Shown here piece after piece: positions 37,130-46,543 of a stretch of DNA of 51,115 nt. The translations under genes and the position numbers were made by a program. Source of the DNA: Lachnospiraceae bacterium (GTDB lineage: Bacteria; Bacillota; Clostridia; Lachnospirales; Lachnospiraceae); the NCBI GenBank assembly GCA_014804385.1, contig JAAUZW010000004.1, positions 34,449 to 85,563 of the forward strand, read 5' to 3'. Numbering within the stretch: the first letter of the stretch is position 1; each line of letters opens with the position of its first letter. The notes beneath the pieces were generated by a model. That model made no database searches and had not been told where the DNA came from. It worked only from the letters and a program-made list of their open reading frames with translations.

Positions 37130-37177
37130 CTCCGTGCCTCTCCTTCCCGCCTTCGTATATTCCTGTGATAATTTACC

Positions 37178-37242
37178 GTGTGAGACTTAGAACTTCTCAG
37201 CGAAGTGCCCTCTGCATGAGCTGTTAGAAGTTCTTCTCACAC
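37178..37242 (-). repeat. Compound hairpin in the pyrE leader, same family as at the pur junctions
   Basis: GTGTGAGActTAGAACTTCT...TAGAAGTTCTTCTCACAC. Confidence 0.8.
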
Positions 37243-37307
37243 AATTCACTGTATCACATCCGGGGACTCTTTTCAATGTGCAATTCTTTTACTATCAACA
37301 GCCCATA

Positions 37308-37505
37308 TTACAGGTGCATTGAAACATATACCCCTACCGCGGCCACCAACAAAATAAGCAGTGTCCAAAATAAGATTTTCCCCAAAGCCTGCTGTTTTTT
37401 CGTAACTTTTTCACCTTGCATCCGCTTGCGCTCATATTCCAAAGCGTTTGTCTCCAGTGCAAGATTTTGCATAATATTATCTCTTCTTATCGGATTAATT
37501 CCCAT
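37308..37505 (-). CDS. Small single-TM protein
   Basis: 65 aa; ATGGGAATTAA overlaps the stop of the upstream permease gene. Confidence 0.55.
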   Translation of the reverse strand: MGINPIRRDNIMQNLALETNALEYERKRMQGEKVTKKQQALGKILFWTLLILLVAAVGVYVSMHL

Positions 37506-39597
37506 GTCGAACCTCCTTTATGCTCACCCAGCCGATTCCAATCAGCACAAGCCCCACAACGCACAGACTCAGTGCTTCCAATACCGAAAGCGTATCTTGA
37601 TAAAGCACCGGCAGTACTTTCCCAACCTGCTCCGGATAACAGCTGATAAAAACGCTGATCGCATTGTTGATAAAGTGCATCAGCATGGCCGGATAAATAC
37701 TGCCCGTTTTCCAGACGACGAGACAGAGCAGCATTCCCAGCAAGCCGGTAGGGATGAATTTCACGAGGCTCATGTGATACAGTCCGAATAGTATTGCCGT
37801 GATCGCGATTGCCGAAGACACGCGATATTTCGCCTTCAGCGAATGCATGATCACGCCGCGGAACAGCATTTCCTCGCAGACCGCAGGTGCAAGAGCGATC
37901 ACCAAAAATACCGCCGGCACATTGCCGCTCATAATATCCTCGAAAACCGTCTCCACATTGCCTGCACTCTCAGGAAATAAACTCATCAAACCGACGGCAA
38001 TGACCAGATTGATCAGATACGCTCCTGCAATGAGCACTGCACCGCCCACATAATCCGTCGCTTTGGCATGTGCAAAACCGTAAGTCTCCTTCACATCCCG
38101 CTTCGTATAGATTACCAGGAACAGCGGTACCGCAAGCAGGATCAACTGTGTGCCGAAAACGCCCATCAGACCGTATCTGATCTGCAGCATACTTCCCGCA
38201 TAGAGCACCAAAAGCATCGTAACCGCCACCACGAACCACACGTCTGATACCGTAGGCACACCTCCCGGCTTTAGATCGCTCCGCTTTTCAAAAAGCTGCA
38301 GTCCGGCCTTGCCGTCAGAAAACAGGATCGCTTCGCTGTCATAAATCTTGCTTAAGAACAGAATTGCGATCACCGCATAAGCTACGTTGCTTAGAAGTAC
38401 GATCGCGATTGCGGCATAATCCACTTTAAACAGCAGCATATTTTTCACAAGAAGACATATATTTGCCACCGGCACCATCGCCATCGTCTGTGTCAATTCA
38501 ATATTCGGTATAAAACCGACGTAGCCCACAAACATTACCACCAACATAAGCGGCGTAATATAATTATTCGCTTCCTTATAGCTCTTGGCAAAGGATGTGA
38601 CGCACATCGCCACCGCACTGATGAATAAGGAGAATGCAAACACTGCCAGGATACACACAAGTATCGCCGGAAAAAACTTCGCCAGATCAAATGATCCCAT
38701 ATCCGTCTGCATATCCAGCATTTTATACATATAAAAAGTAATCGCTCCCATAGAAAGGATATTGAGCAGCGCCGAAATGATACCGATTAGCGCCACCGTA
38801 ATAAACTTGGATACGATCAGCTGTCTGTTCGTCACCGGGAGCGTAAGGATCGTCTCCAGAGTCCCTCTCTCCCGTTCTCCCGCAGTCGTGTCGATCGCCG
38901 GATACATCGTTCCCATCAGCAGGCTGATCACCAGCATAAACGGAAGGATCGACCCCATAATGCTTCCGATCGACTGCTCACTGCTGGCAATATCCTGCCT
39001 CGCATACGCGATCGGTTCCAATACCGCCTGCACATCCAGCCCCTCATCTGCGATCATCTGTTTCGACAGATCCTCTTTCAAGGCATCAAACACATCCATA
39101 ATAAGACCCGCCGCATAGGAGGAATTATCTGCAGAAGAAAGATAATACACATCATACTGCATCCTGCCATCCTGCGGTCTCCCGGAGATATACACATCGA
39201 TTTCCTCTTCGTTCAGCGCAGTCACATAATCCGTAATGCTGTCGGAATCTACAATTGTAATCTCGTACGACTGCTCTTCTTCCTCTGCTGTCTCCTGCGT
39301 TTCCGCCCCAGACGCTTCACTGTCCGTCTGCACTACGCCCTCTGCGCTCTCCCTGCCGTTCTGACGAAAATCCTCCAGCTTATGCAAGAATCTGCCCTCG
39401 TCTTCCGCCGCCACGACGATCTTATAATTATTTTTTTCCATACTGGAAGAGATAAAGGTCATAAGCTGCATGGCGCCGAGAAAAATAAGCGGATATAGGA
39501 TGATCGGTATCACTAACATAATAAACACCGTCTTCTTGTCCCGGAAAACATCCAACATTTCCTTTTTCACTAAAGTCTTTAATATCCTCGTACTCAT
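37495..39597 (-). CDS. ABC-2/NatB-type permease fused to C-terminal CPBP intramembrane protease
   Basis: N-term MSTRILKTLVKKEMLDVFRDKKTVFIMLVIPIILYPLIFLG; C-term VCEEMLFRGVIMHSL...ILFGLYHMSLVKFIPTGLLGMLL...MLMHFINN. Confidence 0.88.
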   Translation of the reverse strand: MSTRILKTLVKKEMLDVFRDKKTVFIMLVIPIILYPLIFLGAMQLMTFISSSMEKNNYKIVVAAEDEGRFLHKLEDFRQNGRESAEGVVQTDSEASGAETQETAEEEEQSYEITIVDSDSITDYVTALNEEEIDVYISGRPQDGRMQYDVYYLSSADNSSYAAGLIMDVFDALKEDLSKQMIADEGLDVQAVLEPIAYARQDIASSEQSIGSIMGSILPFMLVISLLMGTMYPAIDTTAGERERGTLETILTLPVTNRQLIVSKFITVALIGIISALLNILSMGAITFYMYKMLDMQTDMGSFDLAKFFPAILVCILAVFAFSLFISAVAMCVTSFAKSYKEANNYITPLMLVVMFVGYVGFIPNIELTQTMAMVPVANICLLVKNMLLFKVDYAAIAIVLLSNVAYAVIAILFLSKIYDSEAILFSDGKAGLQLFEKRSDLKPGGVPTVSDVWFVVAVTMLLVLYAGSMLQIRYGLMGVFGTQLILLAVPLFLVIYTKRDVKETYGFAHAKATDYVGGAVLIAGAYLINLVIAVGLMSLFPESAGNVETVFEDIMSGNVPAVFLVIALAPAVCEEMLFRGVIMHSLKAKYRVSSAIAITAILFGLYHMSLVKFIPTGLLGMLLCLVVWKTGSIYPAMLMHFINNAISVFISCYPEQVGKVLPVLYQDTLSVLEALSLCVVGLVLIGIGWVSIKEVRHGN

Positions 39598-40409
39598 CTG
39601 CGCACCCGTCTCTTTCCTTTATCCTCTGTACTAGAATCGGATCTGTCGGATTCCAGACCGCCGTTTGCAGCTATCAGTCCGGCAAATACATCTCTTAAAC
39701 TGTCATGACCTGTCTGCTTTTTCAACTCTGCGGGCGTACCCTCGCCAATGATCCTGCCCTGATGGATCATGATGATCCTGTCACACAGATATTCCGCTTC
39801 TTCCATATAATGCGTGGAATAGAGTACCGTTTTGTCTCTGTCCCGCTCCCCCTTCATAAAGTCCACGATTGCCGCACTGCTGATGATATCCAGTCCCAGC
39901 GTCGGCTCGTCAAAAATATAGACCTGCGGGTCATGTACGAGACACCTCGCGATCGAAGCGCGCTGCGTCTGTCCGGTAGACAGCTTCTCGATCCGGTTAT
40001 CCAGAAAGGATTCCATAGAAAGCACTTCACTGATCTCGTCGATCCGCCGCTTCGTATCCTCCTCCGGCACACCGTAGAGTGCGCCGATCATCTGCAGCAG
40101 TTCTCTCGTTGAAAACCGTCCATAAAGTTTTGTATTGTTTGACAGATAGCCGATATGTCTTTTCACTTCTATATCATCCGACACTTCTTCGTCGCCAAGC
40201 CAGATACTTACCATGCCGCTTGTCGGTCTCATCAACTTGGACATCATCCGCAGAAGCGTGGTCTTTCCCGCCCCGTTGGGTCCCAGTATCCCGACGATCT
40301 CACCCTCTTTCACGGACAGTGAGATACCATCCACAGCGTTAAACTCACTCTTTTTGTTTCTCTTTTCATTTCTGGTAAATGTCTTTACCAGATTGTCAGC
40401 CGTAATCAT
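39594..40409 (-). CDS. ABC transporter ATP-binding protein (NatA-like)
   Basis: GILGPNGAGKTTLLRMMSKLMRPTSG...LSTGQTQRASIARCLVHDPQVYIFDEPTLGLD. Confidence 0.94.
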   Translation of the reverse strand: MITADNLVKTFTRNEKRNKKSEFNAVDGISLSVKEGEIVGILGPNGAGKTTLLRMMSKLMRPTSGMVSIWLGDEEVSDDIEVKRHIGYLSNNTKLYGRFSTRELLQMIGALYGVPEEDTKRRIDEISEVLSMESFLDNRIEKLSTGQTQRASIARCLVHDPQVYIFDEPTLGLDIISSAAIVDFMKGERDRDKTVLYSTHYMEEAEYLCDRIIMIHQGRIIGEGTPAELKKQTGHDSLRDVFAGLIAANGGLESDRSDSSTEDKGKRRVRR

Positions 40410-40452
40410 TCTGCATTCTCCCTATGTCATTTTAAATCTCTCCGTACATGCA

Positions 40453-40474
40453 CTGTATATATTAATATATACAG
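40453..40474. promoter_or_regulatory. Perfect 22-bp palindromic operator candidate over the NatA-like -10
   Basis: CTGTATATATTAATATATACAG; minus-strand promoter TTGGCA (40489-40494)-N17-TATATA overlaps it. Confidence 0.7.
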
Positions 40475-40518
40475 TATAGAGGCAGTTTTGCCAAGTGCGC
40501 ATACAAAAACCGCGATTC

Positions 40519-41052
40519 TTAGTGTGTTTTCACATAATCCATAAACTCATCCGTCTTAGACCAATACTTGATTCCCCAATTTTCAAAATTCCACTCCGGC
40601 ATATAGTCATTGCATTCAAAGTCTATATAATACAATTCCTCATTCTGAACAACAAAATTGGTAGGGAAATAATCAATATTTGTGTTCGCTGCATATAATG
40701 ATCTGCACATTCTCCTGACTTGCTCCAGATAATCCGGTTTCATTTTATCAGAGAGTACCAGAGCATAGATTGTTTCCCCTTCCATATATTCTTTCAATAT
40801 CCGTTCCTGCCGGACATCCACCTCTATCATTTCCGGCATTTTAATCCCTATGGATTTTAACCTGCCATAATCATTTATTTCTGACGCGATCTTATCCCCA
40901 AACCGATAGTAATCGCACGGTTCATGGTGAATCTGTTTTAGTACATACTGCCGCTGTCCGTCCGAAGCCAGATAAGAATAACCGCCTTTACCTTTTCCCA
41001 GCAACTTTATGATCAAAAAGTCCCGGCCATTTACCTGCATAATTTTTTCCAT
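40519..41052 (-). CDS. Compact protein-kinase/APH-like phosphotransferase
   Basis: LLGKGKGGYSYLA Gly-rich loop, QYVLKQI Lys, NIDYFPTNFVVQNEELYYIDFE catalytic/metal motifs. Confidence 0.65.
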   Translation of the reverse strand: MEKIMQVNGRDFLIIKLLGKGKGGYSYLASDGQRQYVLKQIHHEPCDYYRFGDKIASEINDYGRLKSIGIKMPEMIEVDVRQERILKEYMEGETIYALVLSDKMKPDYLEQVRRMCRSLYAANTNIDYFPTNFVVQNEELYYIDFECNDYMPEWNFENWGIKYWSKTDEFMDYVKTH

Positions 41053-42377
41053 CAGTTTGTCACCTCACTCCGTATATAACCTTTCTTTTTCCAACGAATT
41101 CCCATACCAACAGCACGCAGGCACTCATCAAGTCCCTGTGCGATCCAAACACCAAAAAGTCCCATATGCAAAACAATTCCCAGAAAATAACTGCCTCCTA
41201 CTGCAATACACCACATGGAAACAATACCGATATAAAATGGAAATTTTACATCCCCCACTGCCCGGAGAGAATTTACATAGACTAAATTCTGACTACGCCC
41301 GGTTTCCAACAGAAAATTTGCAAGAAAAGCTGTTCCGGCTAACGCCACTATCTCCGGATCAGACGTAAACAGAGAGAACATCTGGTATCTAAAAATAAAC
41401 ATAACTGCCATCATAGCCATACTAAAAGTAAATGTGCATCTTCTGGCAAAACAACATTCTTTATCAGCCCTCTCATATTCTCCGGCGCCAGCACTCCATC
41501 CAATCATAATAGCCGTCCCCTGTCCCAGTGAAACCGAGAAAATATAAATAAACCGCACACAGGTATTCATATACGACTGCGCCGCAACCGATTTCATTCC
41601 TAATGTAGCTACAAAAGCAACAACTAAAAACTGGGCTAAATTATAAGATATCTGCTCACCTGCTGCCGGAAGCCCATATGTAATGACCTTGTGCATATTT
41701 GGTAGGATTTTTTCCCAGCATATCCTCCATTTTGAACGCTTTCTTCTCGCATCAAATAAAATCCAAATAAGAATCAGGAATCCCAGAAACCTTCCCGATA
41801 CTGTAGCAATTGCCGCACCGCGAATACCCAGGGCAGGCAACCCACATTTTCCAAAAATAAGCAGATAGTTCAACACAATATTGCAGACGTTGATTCCCAT
41901 TGAAACATACATACACTGCTTTGTCTTACCATAAGATCTCAGTACCGCAGAAAGGATCGAAGAAATCAATTGTACCCATAAAAAACAATTGATCACACTG
42001 AGGTATTCTCCTGCATACTCCCTTACCATTCCTGACAGATTTAAAAAATTTAAAATCATTGGATAAAATACAGACATCAGAATTGTCAGTACGACTCCCA
42101 TTCCCACATTCATCAGTATGGATGCCGTTATTAAATCATTTTGTTCATCTTCCGCTTTTTTCGCGCCAATATATTGGGCACATAAAATGCTCGTACCGGT
42201 ATTCACAATACAAACAAGCACTTGCATCAAAAACAGTATCTGATTCGCTATGCTGACCGCTGCCACCGCGTCATCACTATAAGAGGAGAGCATGATCGTG
42301 TCAATACTTCCTATGATTGTGCCCAATATTGATTCTACAAAAATCGGCATACTTAATTGAAATAGTTTTCTCTGCAT
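41052..42377 (-). CDS. MATE-family efflux protein
   Basis: MQRKLFQLSMPIFVESILGTIIGSIDTIMLSSYSDDAVAAVSIANQILFLMQVL; 12-TM pattern. Confidence 0.93.
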   Translation of the reverse strand: MQRKLFQLSMPIFVESILGTIIGSIDTIMLSSYSDDAVAAVSIANQILFLMQVLVCIVNTGTSILCAQYIGAKKAEDEQNDLITASILMNVGMGVVLTILMSVFYPMILNFLNLSGMVREYAGEYLSVINCFLWVQLISSILSAVLRSYGKTKQCMYVSMGINVCNIVLNYLLIFGKCGLPALGIRGAAIATVSGRFLGFLILIWILFDARRKRSKWRICWEKILPNMHKVITYGLPAAGEQISYNLAQFLVVAFVATLGMKSVAAQSYMNTCVRFIYIFSVSLGQGTAIMIGWSAGAGEYERADKECCFARRCTFTFSMAMMAVMFIFRYQMFSLFTSDPEIVALAGTAFLANFLLETGRSQNLVYVNSLRAVGDVKFPFYIGIVSMWCIAVGGSYFLGIVLHMGLFGVWIAQGLDECLRAVGMGIRWKKKGYIRSEVTN

Positions 42378-42505
42378 TTAAAACACCTTCTTTGCAATTA
42401 CTGCGTTTCATTATTCTTGCATTATACTATTTCATTTTATATAATTCTTGTAAAATATTCCCTTATTTTTGACACAAAACTCTTAAAGAAAGTGAGAAAC
42501 ACTAT

Positions 42506-43402
42506 ATGTGCAACAAACCCCTGCATGAAGCCCAGATACATGGTCAGCTATCCTTCCCATATATTGTCTACAAGGGAAAAATTCCTGAATTTTTCTCTTC
42601 ATACCCGCTGCATTGGCATGATGAAATGGAAGTAATCTATATTCGCAGCGGACAAGGCATTATTACTATACAAGCCCATCAATATATTGTGAAATCAGAT
42701 GACATTGTCATTGTACCTCCTCAGATGGTTCACTCCATAGAACAATACCAAAAATTCAAAATGGAATATTTTAATATACTGTTCCATTTTTCATTGTTGA
42801 ACTATTCGACGAATGACACCTGCTATGAAAAATATTTTAAGCCGCTATATTTTCATACCAAATTGCCTTCTCTTTACCTCGAATCTGATGCTGATTTAAA
42901 CCGCTCTTTGCACCCTCATATCATGTATTTAATAGAAAACCGAAAAAAGAGCTATACAAGTGATGAGTTAATGGTAAAATCAAATCTTTTTGCCATTATG
43001 CACTATATAAACCAATACAGCTTGCCTACAAGTTCCGCTGAACTTTCTCTGAATAATAATTATGATAAGCTAAAGGATTTGCTTATACATATACAATCAA
43101 ACTACAACCGCCCAATCACCGTTAAGGATGCAGCGGCAATCTGCGGTTTTTCTTCAAGCCATTTTATGAAGCTGTTTAAGGAATTGACAGGAAAAAGCTT
43201 TTCCCAATATCTAATAGACTACCGCCTTGAAATCGCTGCCAGGCAGCTGGTTGAAACCTCCTATAAAATAATAGACCTTGCAGAAAATGTTGGATTTCAC
43301 AATGTGTCTTATTTTTCAAGGGCTTTTCATTCCAAATATGGCGCAACTCCTTCTGCATATAGAAAAAAGCACCCACTCCTAAGCGGATGCTCCCGATGGT
43401 AA
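42506..43402 (+). CDS. AraC-family regulator with N-terminal cupin
   Basis: C-term HTH: ITVKDAAAICGFSSSHFMKLFKELTGKSFSQYLIDYRLEIAARQLVETSYKIIDLAENVGFHNVSYFSRAFHSKYGATPSAYRKK. Confidence 0.94.
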   Translation: MCNKPLHEAQIHGQLSFPYIVYKGKIPEFFSSYPLHWHDEMEVIYIRSGQGIITIQAHQYIVKSDDIVIVPPQMVHSIEQYQKFKMEYFNILFHFSLLNYSTNDTCYEKYFKPLYFHTKLPSLYLESDADLNRSLHPHIMYLIENRKKSYTSDELMVKSNLFAIMHYINQYSLPTSSAELSLNNNYDKLKDLLIHIQSNYNRPITVKDAAAICGFSSSHFMKLFKELTGKSFSQYLIDYRLEIAARQLVETSYKIIDLAENVGFHNVSYFSRAFHSKYGATPSAYRKKHPLLSGCSRW

Positions 43403-43424
43403 ACGGAATGTCCTTATGGACACC

Positions 43425-43452
43425 GCCTCATCTGTTGGCAGACAGGTGAGGC
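43425..43452. terminator. Hairpin between convergent genes (terminator-like)
   Basis: GCCTCAtCTGTTGGCAGACAGgTGAGGC; no strong T-run. Confidence 0.45.
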
Positions 43453-43500
43453 ATTTGGTGATTCTCATATTAGTAATACGATTGAAAGCTCTGAAAAGTT

Positions 43501-44214
43501 TCATCGATTGCCGTATCTTCTTTGAACAGTCCTTTGATTCGCTGCCCTTACAACCGTTTTCTGCGGTGTTTTACGATTTATTTTACTTGTATCATCCGAT
43601 TGATCTGATTTTTTGGTACCCATACCGCCGCTGACCACCATATAGTCTTTCACATTCCCCTCTTCGTCCAACCGGACGCAGTAGCTTTTGGACTTTTGAT
43701 GCAATTCCGGATCATTACCGTAAGAGGCGGCAAGCACATTATCCATATCGTCATAGTCGGTTTTCCATTTTTGCAGTTTCTCTGCGATCTCCTGTGCATA
43801 CCCCGAATCGGCTTTCATTTTCTTCTGCAGGTTTTCCGGAAGGATCACTGCCATTTCCCCGAAACCCACTTTCTTGAGTTCCCGCTGTATGTATGCTTCC
43901 ATACCTGTCGGCTCTGCCCCCGCCGCTCTCCAGCTGTTCAGGCTGTCCGCACTCACATTATCCTGAAAAAAACGCCATGACGGAAAATCTCTTCTTTGCC
44001 AGGTTTTATCGGTCACGCTGCAATTTCCGACTTTTACATTGACACTATTTGTCGGAAATAACGCTGAAAACAGATCATTTACCGACATCTGGCTGATTCC
44101 CGTTACGTCAGAAAAGACTTGCGGAAACGACAGACTGCTTACTCCACCCGTATAGGAACTGATGCTGTTTTGCGCTGCAATATCGTTCAATAGTCCAAGT
44201 ATTCGTATATCCAT
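43501..44214 (-). CDS. Unknown protein downstream of the AgrC-like/LytTR pair
   Basis: MDIRILGLLNDIAAQNSISSYTGGVSSLSFPQVFSDVTG...; GGGAGG SD before the ATG at 44214. No family recognised. Confidence 0.65.
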   Translation of the reverse strand: MDIRILGLLNDIAAQNSISSYTGGVSSLSFPQVFSDVTGISQMSVNDLFSALFPTNSVNVKVGNCSVTDKTWQRRDFPSWRFFQDNVSADSLNSWRAAGAEPTGMEAYIQRELKKVGFGEMAVILPENLQKKMKADSGYAQEIAEKLQKWKTDYDDMDNVLAASYGNDPELHQKSKSYCVRLDEEGNVKDYMVVSGGMGTKKSDQSDDTSKINRKTPQKTVVRAANQRTVQRRYGNR

Positions 44215-44277
44215 ATGACTAAAACCTCCCATTGTTTTAATGGCGGCTCCTCTGTCGGTCAGAGCCGCCCCTGCCAT

Positions 44278-45687
44278 CTAATGTTTTTCTCTTTTTTCCT
44301 GCAGCAACACCGTTACTCTGAATTCATTTTTCTTTACCCTAATGTCCACATCTCCCATATACTTCTCCACCTCACGCTTTACATTAGACAATCCAATGCC
44401 ATGTAGGGATGTATCTTTTTCCTTCGTGGAGCGCGGAAGATTCGTCTCCTCGTCAAATGTCACCTCCCCCTCGAAGGAATTTTTTACATGGATCAGATAA
44501 AACTTTTTCTGCTGCCTGCCGGAAAGATAAATGTACTTTTCCCCCTCCGTCATTTTTTCACATGCTTCCATAGCATTCTGCAGCAGATTATTGACGATGA
44601 TCCCAATGTCATACGCATTATAGCCATCCGATCGGGGATAAGAAAATTCTGACACAAACGGTATTCCCTGCTTTTCCGCCCTTTTCTGTTTATCATTTAT
44701 AATCACATCCGTGACAGCATTTCCCGTCTTAACAGTAAGCTCAAAAACATTCATGCTTTCGTCCATCCGGTCGATATAATCTTCCATTTCCTCGTAGCTG
44801 CCGTTTCTGACAAGCCCTTTGATATTCGTCAGATGATTTCTCATTTCATGCTTCATCCGGCGTATGCCGTCATAGAACTGATCCACTTCCTCCATCCGTT
44901 CCTGTATAGCATGAACCTGCTGCTGTTCCACAAAGTGTTTTTGCTGTTCCTCCTGTAAACCTGCCATTTTCTGATAGGACGCTATCGTGAGCAAAATCCC
45001 CGCATAAAACAAGACGGCAACCACAGGCACGATCCCAATAAACGCCGGGAACTCTTCATAAAGCTGAAAGGTTTGACCTTCATATACGATCAGCAATATG
45101 TTGACAATAATATTTGCAAATAAAATGCCGATGATCGGCAGCAAAAGCAGACAGCATAATTCTTTCCAATGCAGTTTCAATGTCTTTTTTCGCAGCAAAT
45201 GCCCTACGGCGCACAGCATTGCAAAAACCATTACTATTCTCAGTGCTAAAGCCAAGATGTAACTCCACGTCGCATGAAGGAAAACATTTTCTAAGTTTCC
45301 GTTGAGCCCCGCCATATACTCCCGATGTTTATCTAAAAAATAACTGACAGTTCTCACAATTAACATACTCAGATTTCTGATACAGAAAAAAAGCACGCCC
45401 AAAAAGAAGGCAAAACCCCTGTCCATATCCAAGAACCCGGAAACCGCCACTAAGAGAGCAAGTACGATTGCCATGTACAGCCAGCCGAATCCGGAAGTCA
45501 GCATACTGACAAAATACACCGACATATAGAGCAGAAATACCATAAGTACCTTTTTAAACCGGCTATTCTCCTGCTCTTTTCGACTTGTCATAAAAGGATA
45601 GAAAAAAGCCGCCATACAAACTGCGTATAAAAGTATTTCAATGCCCACCGCTATATTTAAAACCAGAACAAACCCCGCTTCGTCCAA
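44278..45687 (-). CDS. AgrC-like sensor histidine kinase (GHKL ATPase)
   Basis: Multi-TM N-term; RRMKHEMRNHLTNIKGLVRNG; DIGIIVNNLLQNAMEACEKM; HGIGLSNVKREVEKY. Confidence 0.92.
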   Translation of the reverse strand: MDEAGFVLVLNIAVGIEILLYAVCMAAFFYPFMTSRKEQENSRFKKVLMVFLLYMSVYFVSMLTSGFGWLYMAIVLALLVAVSGFLDMDRGFAFFLGVLFFCIRNLSMLIVRTVSYFLDKHREYMAGLNGNLENVFLHATWSYILALALRIVMVFAMLCAVGHLLRKKTLKLHWKELCCLLLLPIIGILFANIIVNILLIVYEGQTFQLYEEFPAFIGIVPVVAVLFYAGILLTIASYQKMAGLQEEQQKHFVEQQQVHAIQERMEEVDQFYDGIRRMKHEMRNHLTNIKGLVRNGSYEEMEDYIDRMDESMNVFELTVKTGNAVTDVIINDKQKRAEKQGIPFVSEFSYPRSDGYNAYDIGIIVNNLLQNAMEACEKMTEGEKYIYLSGRQQKKFYLIHVKNSFEGEVTFDEETNLPRSTKEKDTSLHGIGLSNVKREVEKYMGDVDIRVKKNEFRVTVLLQEKREKH

Positions 45688-45697
45688 TGCTTCCCTC

Positions 45698-46408
45698 CTA
45701 TTGCATAAACCGCAGATACGCTCTTACAAAATCCTCGTACTTATATTTGGAAAGAGGCAGCCTATCCCCGTTTGTAAGCAGTATCTCTGTTTTGCTGTAC
45801 TCGTCCACACAGGCAAGATTTACCAGATACCCCTTGTGTATGCGGCAGAAATACCCTCGCAATTCTTCCTCCAGTTCGCCGATTCTGGCATAGTATTCCA
45901 TCCTGCCATCTTTTGTAGAAAGCATTATTTTATGCCCCTGGCTCTCCATATAATAAATATTGTCTAACGGTATGACCTTGTTTGCCCCGCCATGCCGGAT
46001 GGCCAGTGTTTTCTTCCTCTGTTCCGCCTCGGATAATATCTTATCCTGTGCCCGTCCGAAAACCTCCGCAAATTTCTGTTCATCTATTGGCTTAACCAGA
46101 TATTGAAACGCGTCTACGTCAAAAGCGTCATAGACATATTTTTCATGGCCTGTGACAAAAATGATAACCGGCTGTCTGCCCTGCTCCCTCTCCCTGATCT
46201 GTCTTGCCAGCCCTATTCCATTCATACCCATCACAACACCATCTAACTCGATATCCAGAAACAGCAGATCATGCTCTGCACCATCCGACAGGTATTCCTC
46301 AGCGGAAGCGTACTCTGCGATCTCACATTTTACATTCTGCTCTCTGATAAGTGATATCAAATAACTTCTTATATTTTTTTCATCATCGCATACTGCAATT
46401 TTTAACAT
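45698..46408 (-). CDS. LytTR-family response regulator
   Basis: MLKIAVCDDEKNIRSYLISL...HDLLFLDIELDG...VFVTGHEKYVYDAFDVDAFQYLVKP; C-terminal LytTR domain IYYMESQGHKIMLST. Confidence 0.93.
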   Translation of the reverse strand: MLKIAVCDDEKNIRSYLISLIREQNVKCEIAEYASAEEYLSDGAEHDLLFLDIELDGVVMGMNGIGLARQIREREQGRQPVIIFVTGHEKYVYDAFDVDAFQYLVKPIDEQKFAEVFGRAQDKILSEAEQRKKTLAIRHGGANKVIPLDNIYYMESQGHKIMLSTKDGRMEYYARIGELEEELRGYFCRIHKGYLVNLACVDEYSKTEILLTNGDRLPLSKYKYEDFVRAYLRFMQ

Positions 46409-46510
46409 ACGCCCTCCTTTGGCTTTCACCTATCATATCGGAATTATAAACTCTGCTTCAATACCGTCTGCGCAAAAACATAATTTGACAGCGCAAGAGG
46501 ACCAAAATAC

Positions 46511-46537
46511 AAAAACGGCAACCGTTTCCGGCTGCCG
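46511..46537 (-). terminator. Rho-independent terminator of the toxin-antitoxin operon
   Basis: Minus strand CGGCAGCCG-GAAA-CGGTTGCCG followed by TTTTT. Confidence 0.7.
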
Positions 46538-46543
46538 CCATAC

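Noticed and set aside
46409-46543. Hidden AgrD-like peptide gene upstream of the LytTR regulator
   Set aside because: No small ORF with an amphipathic helix-Cys-acidic tail pattern was visible; the main structure is the toxin operon terminator.
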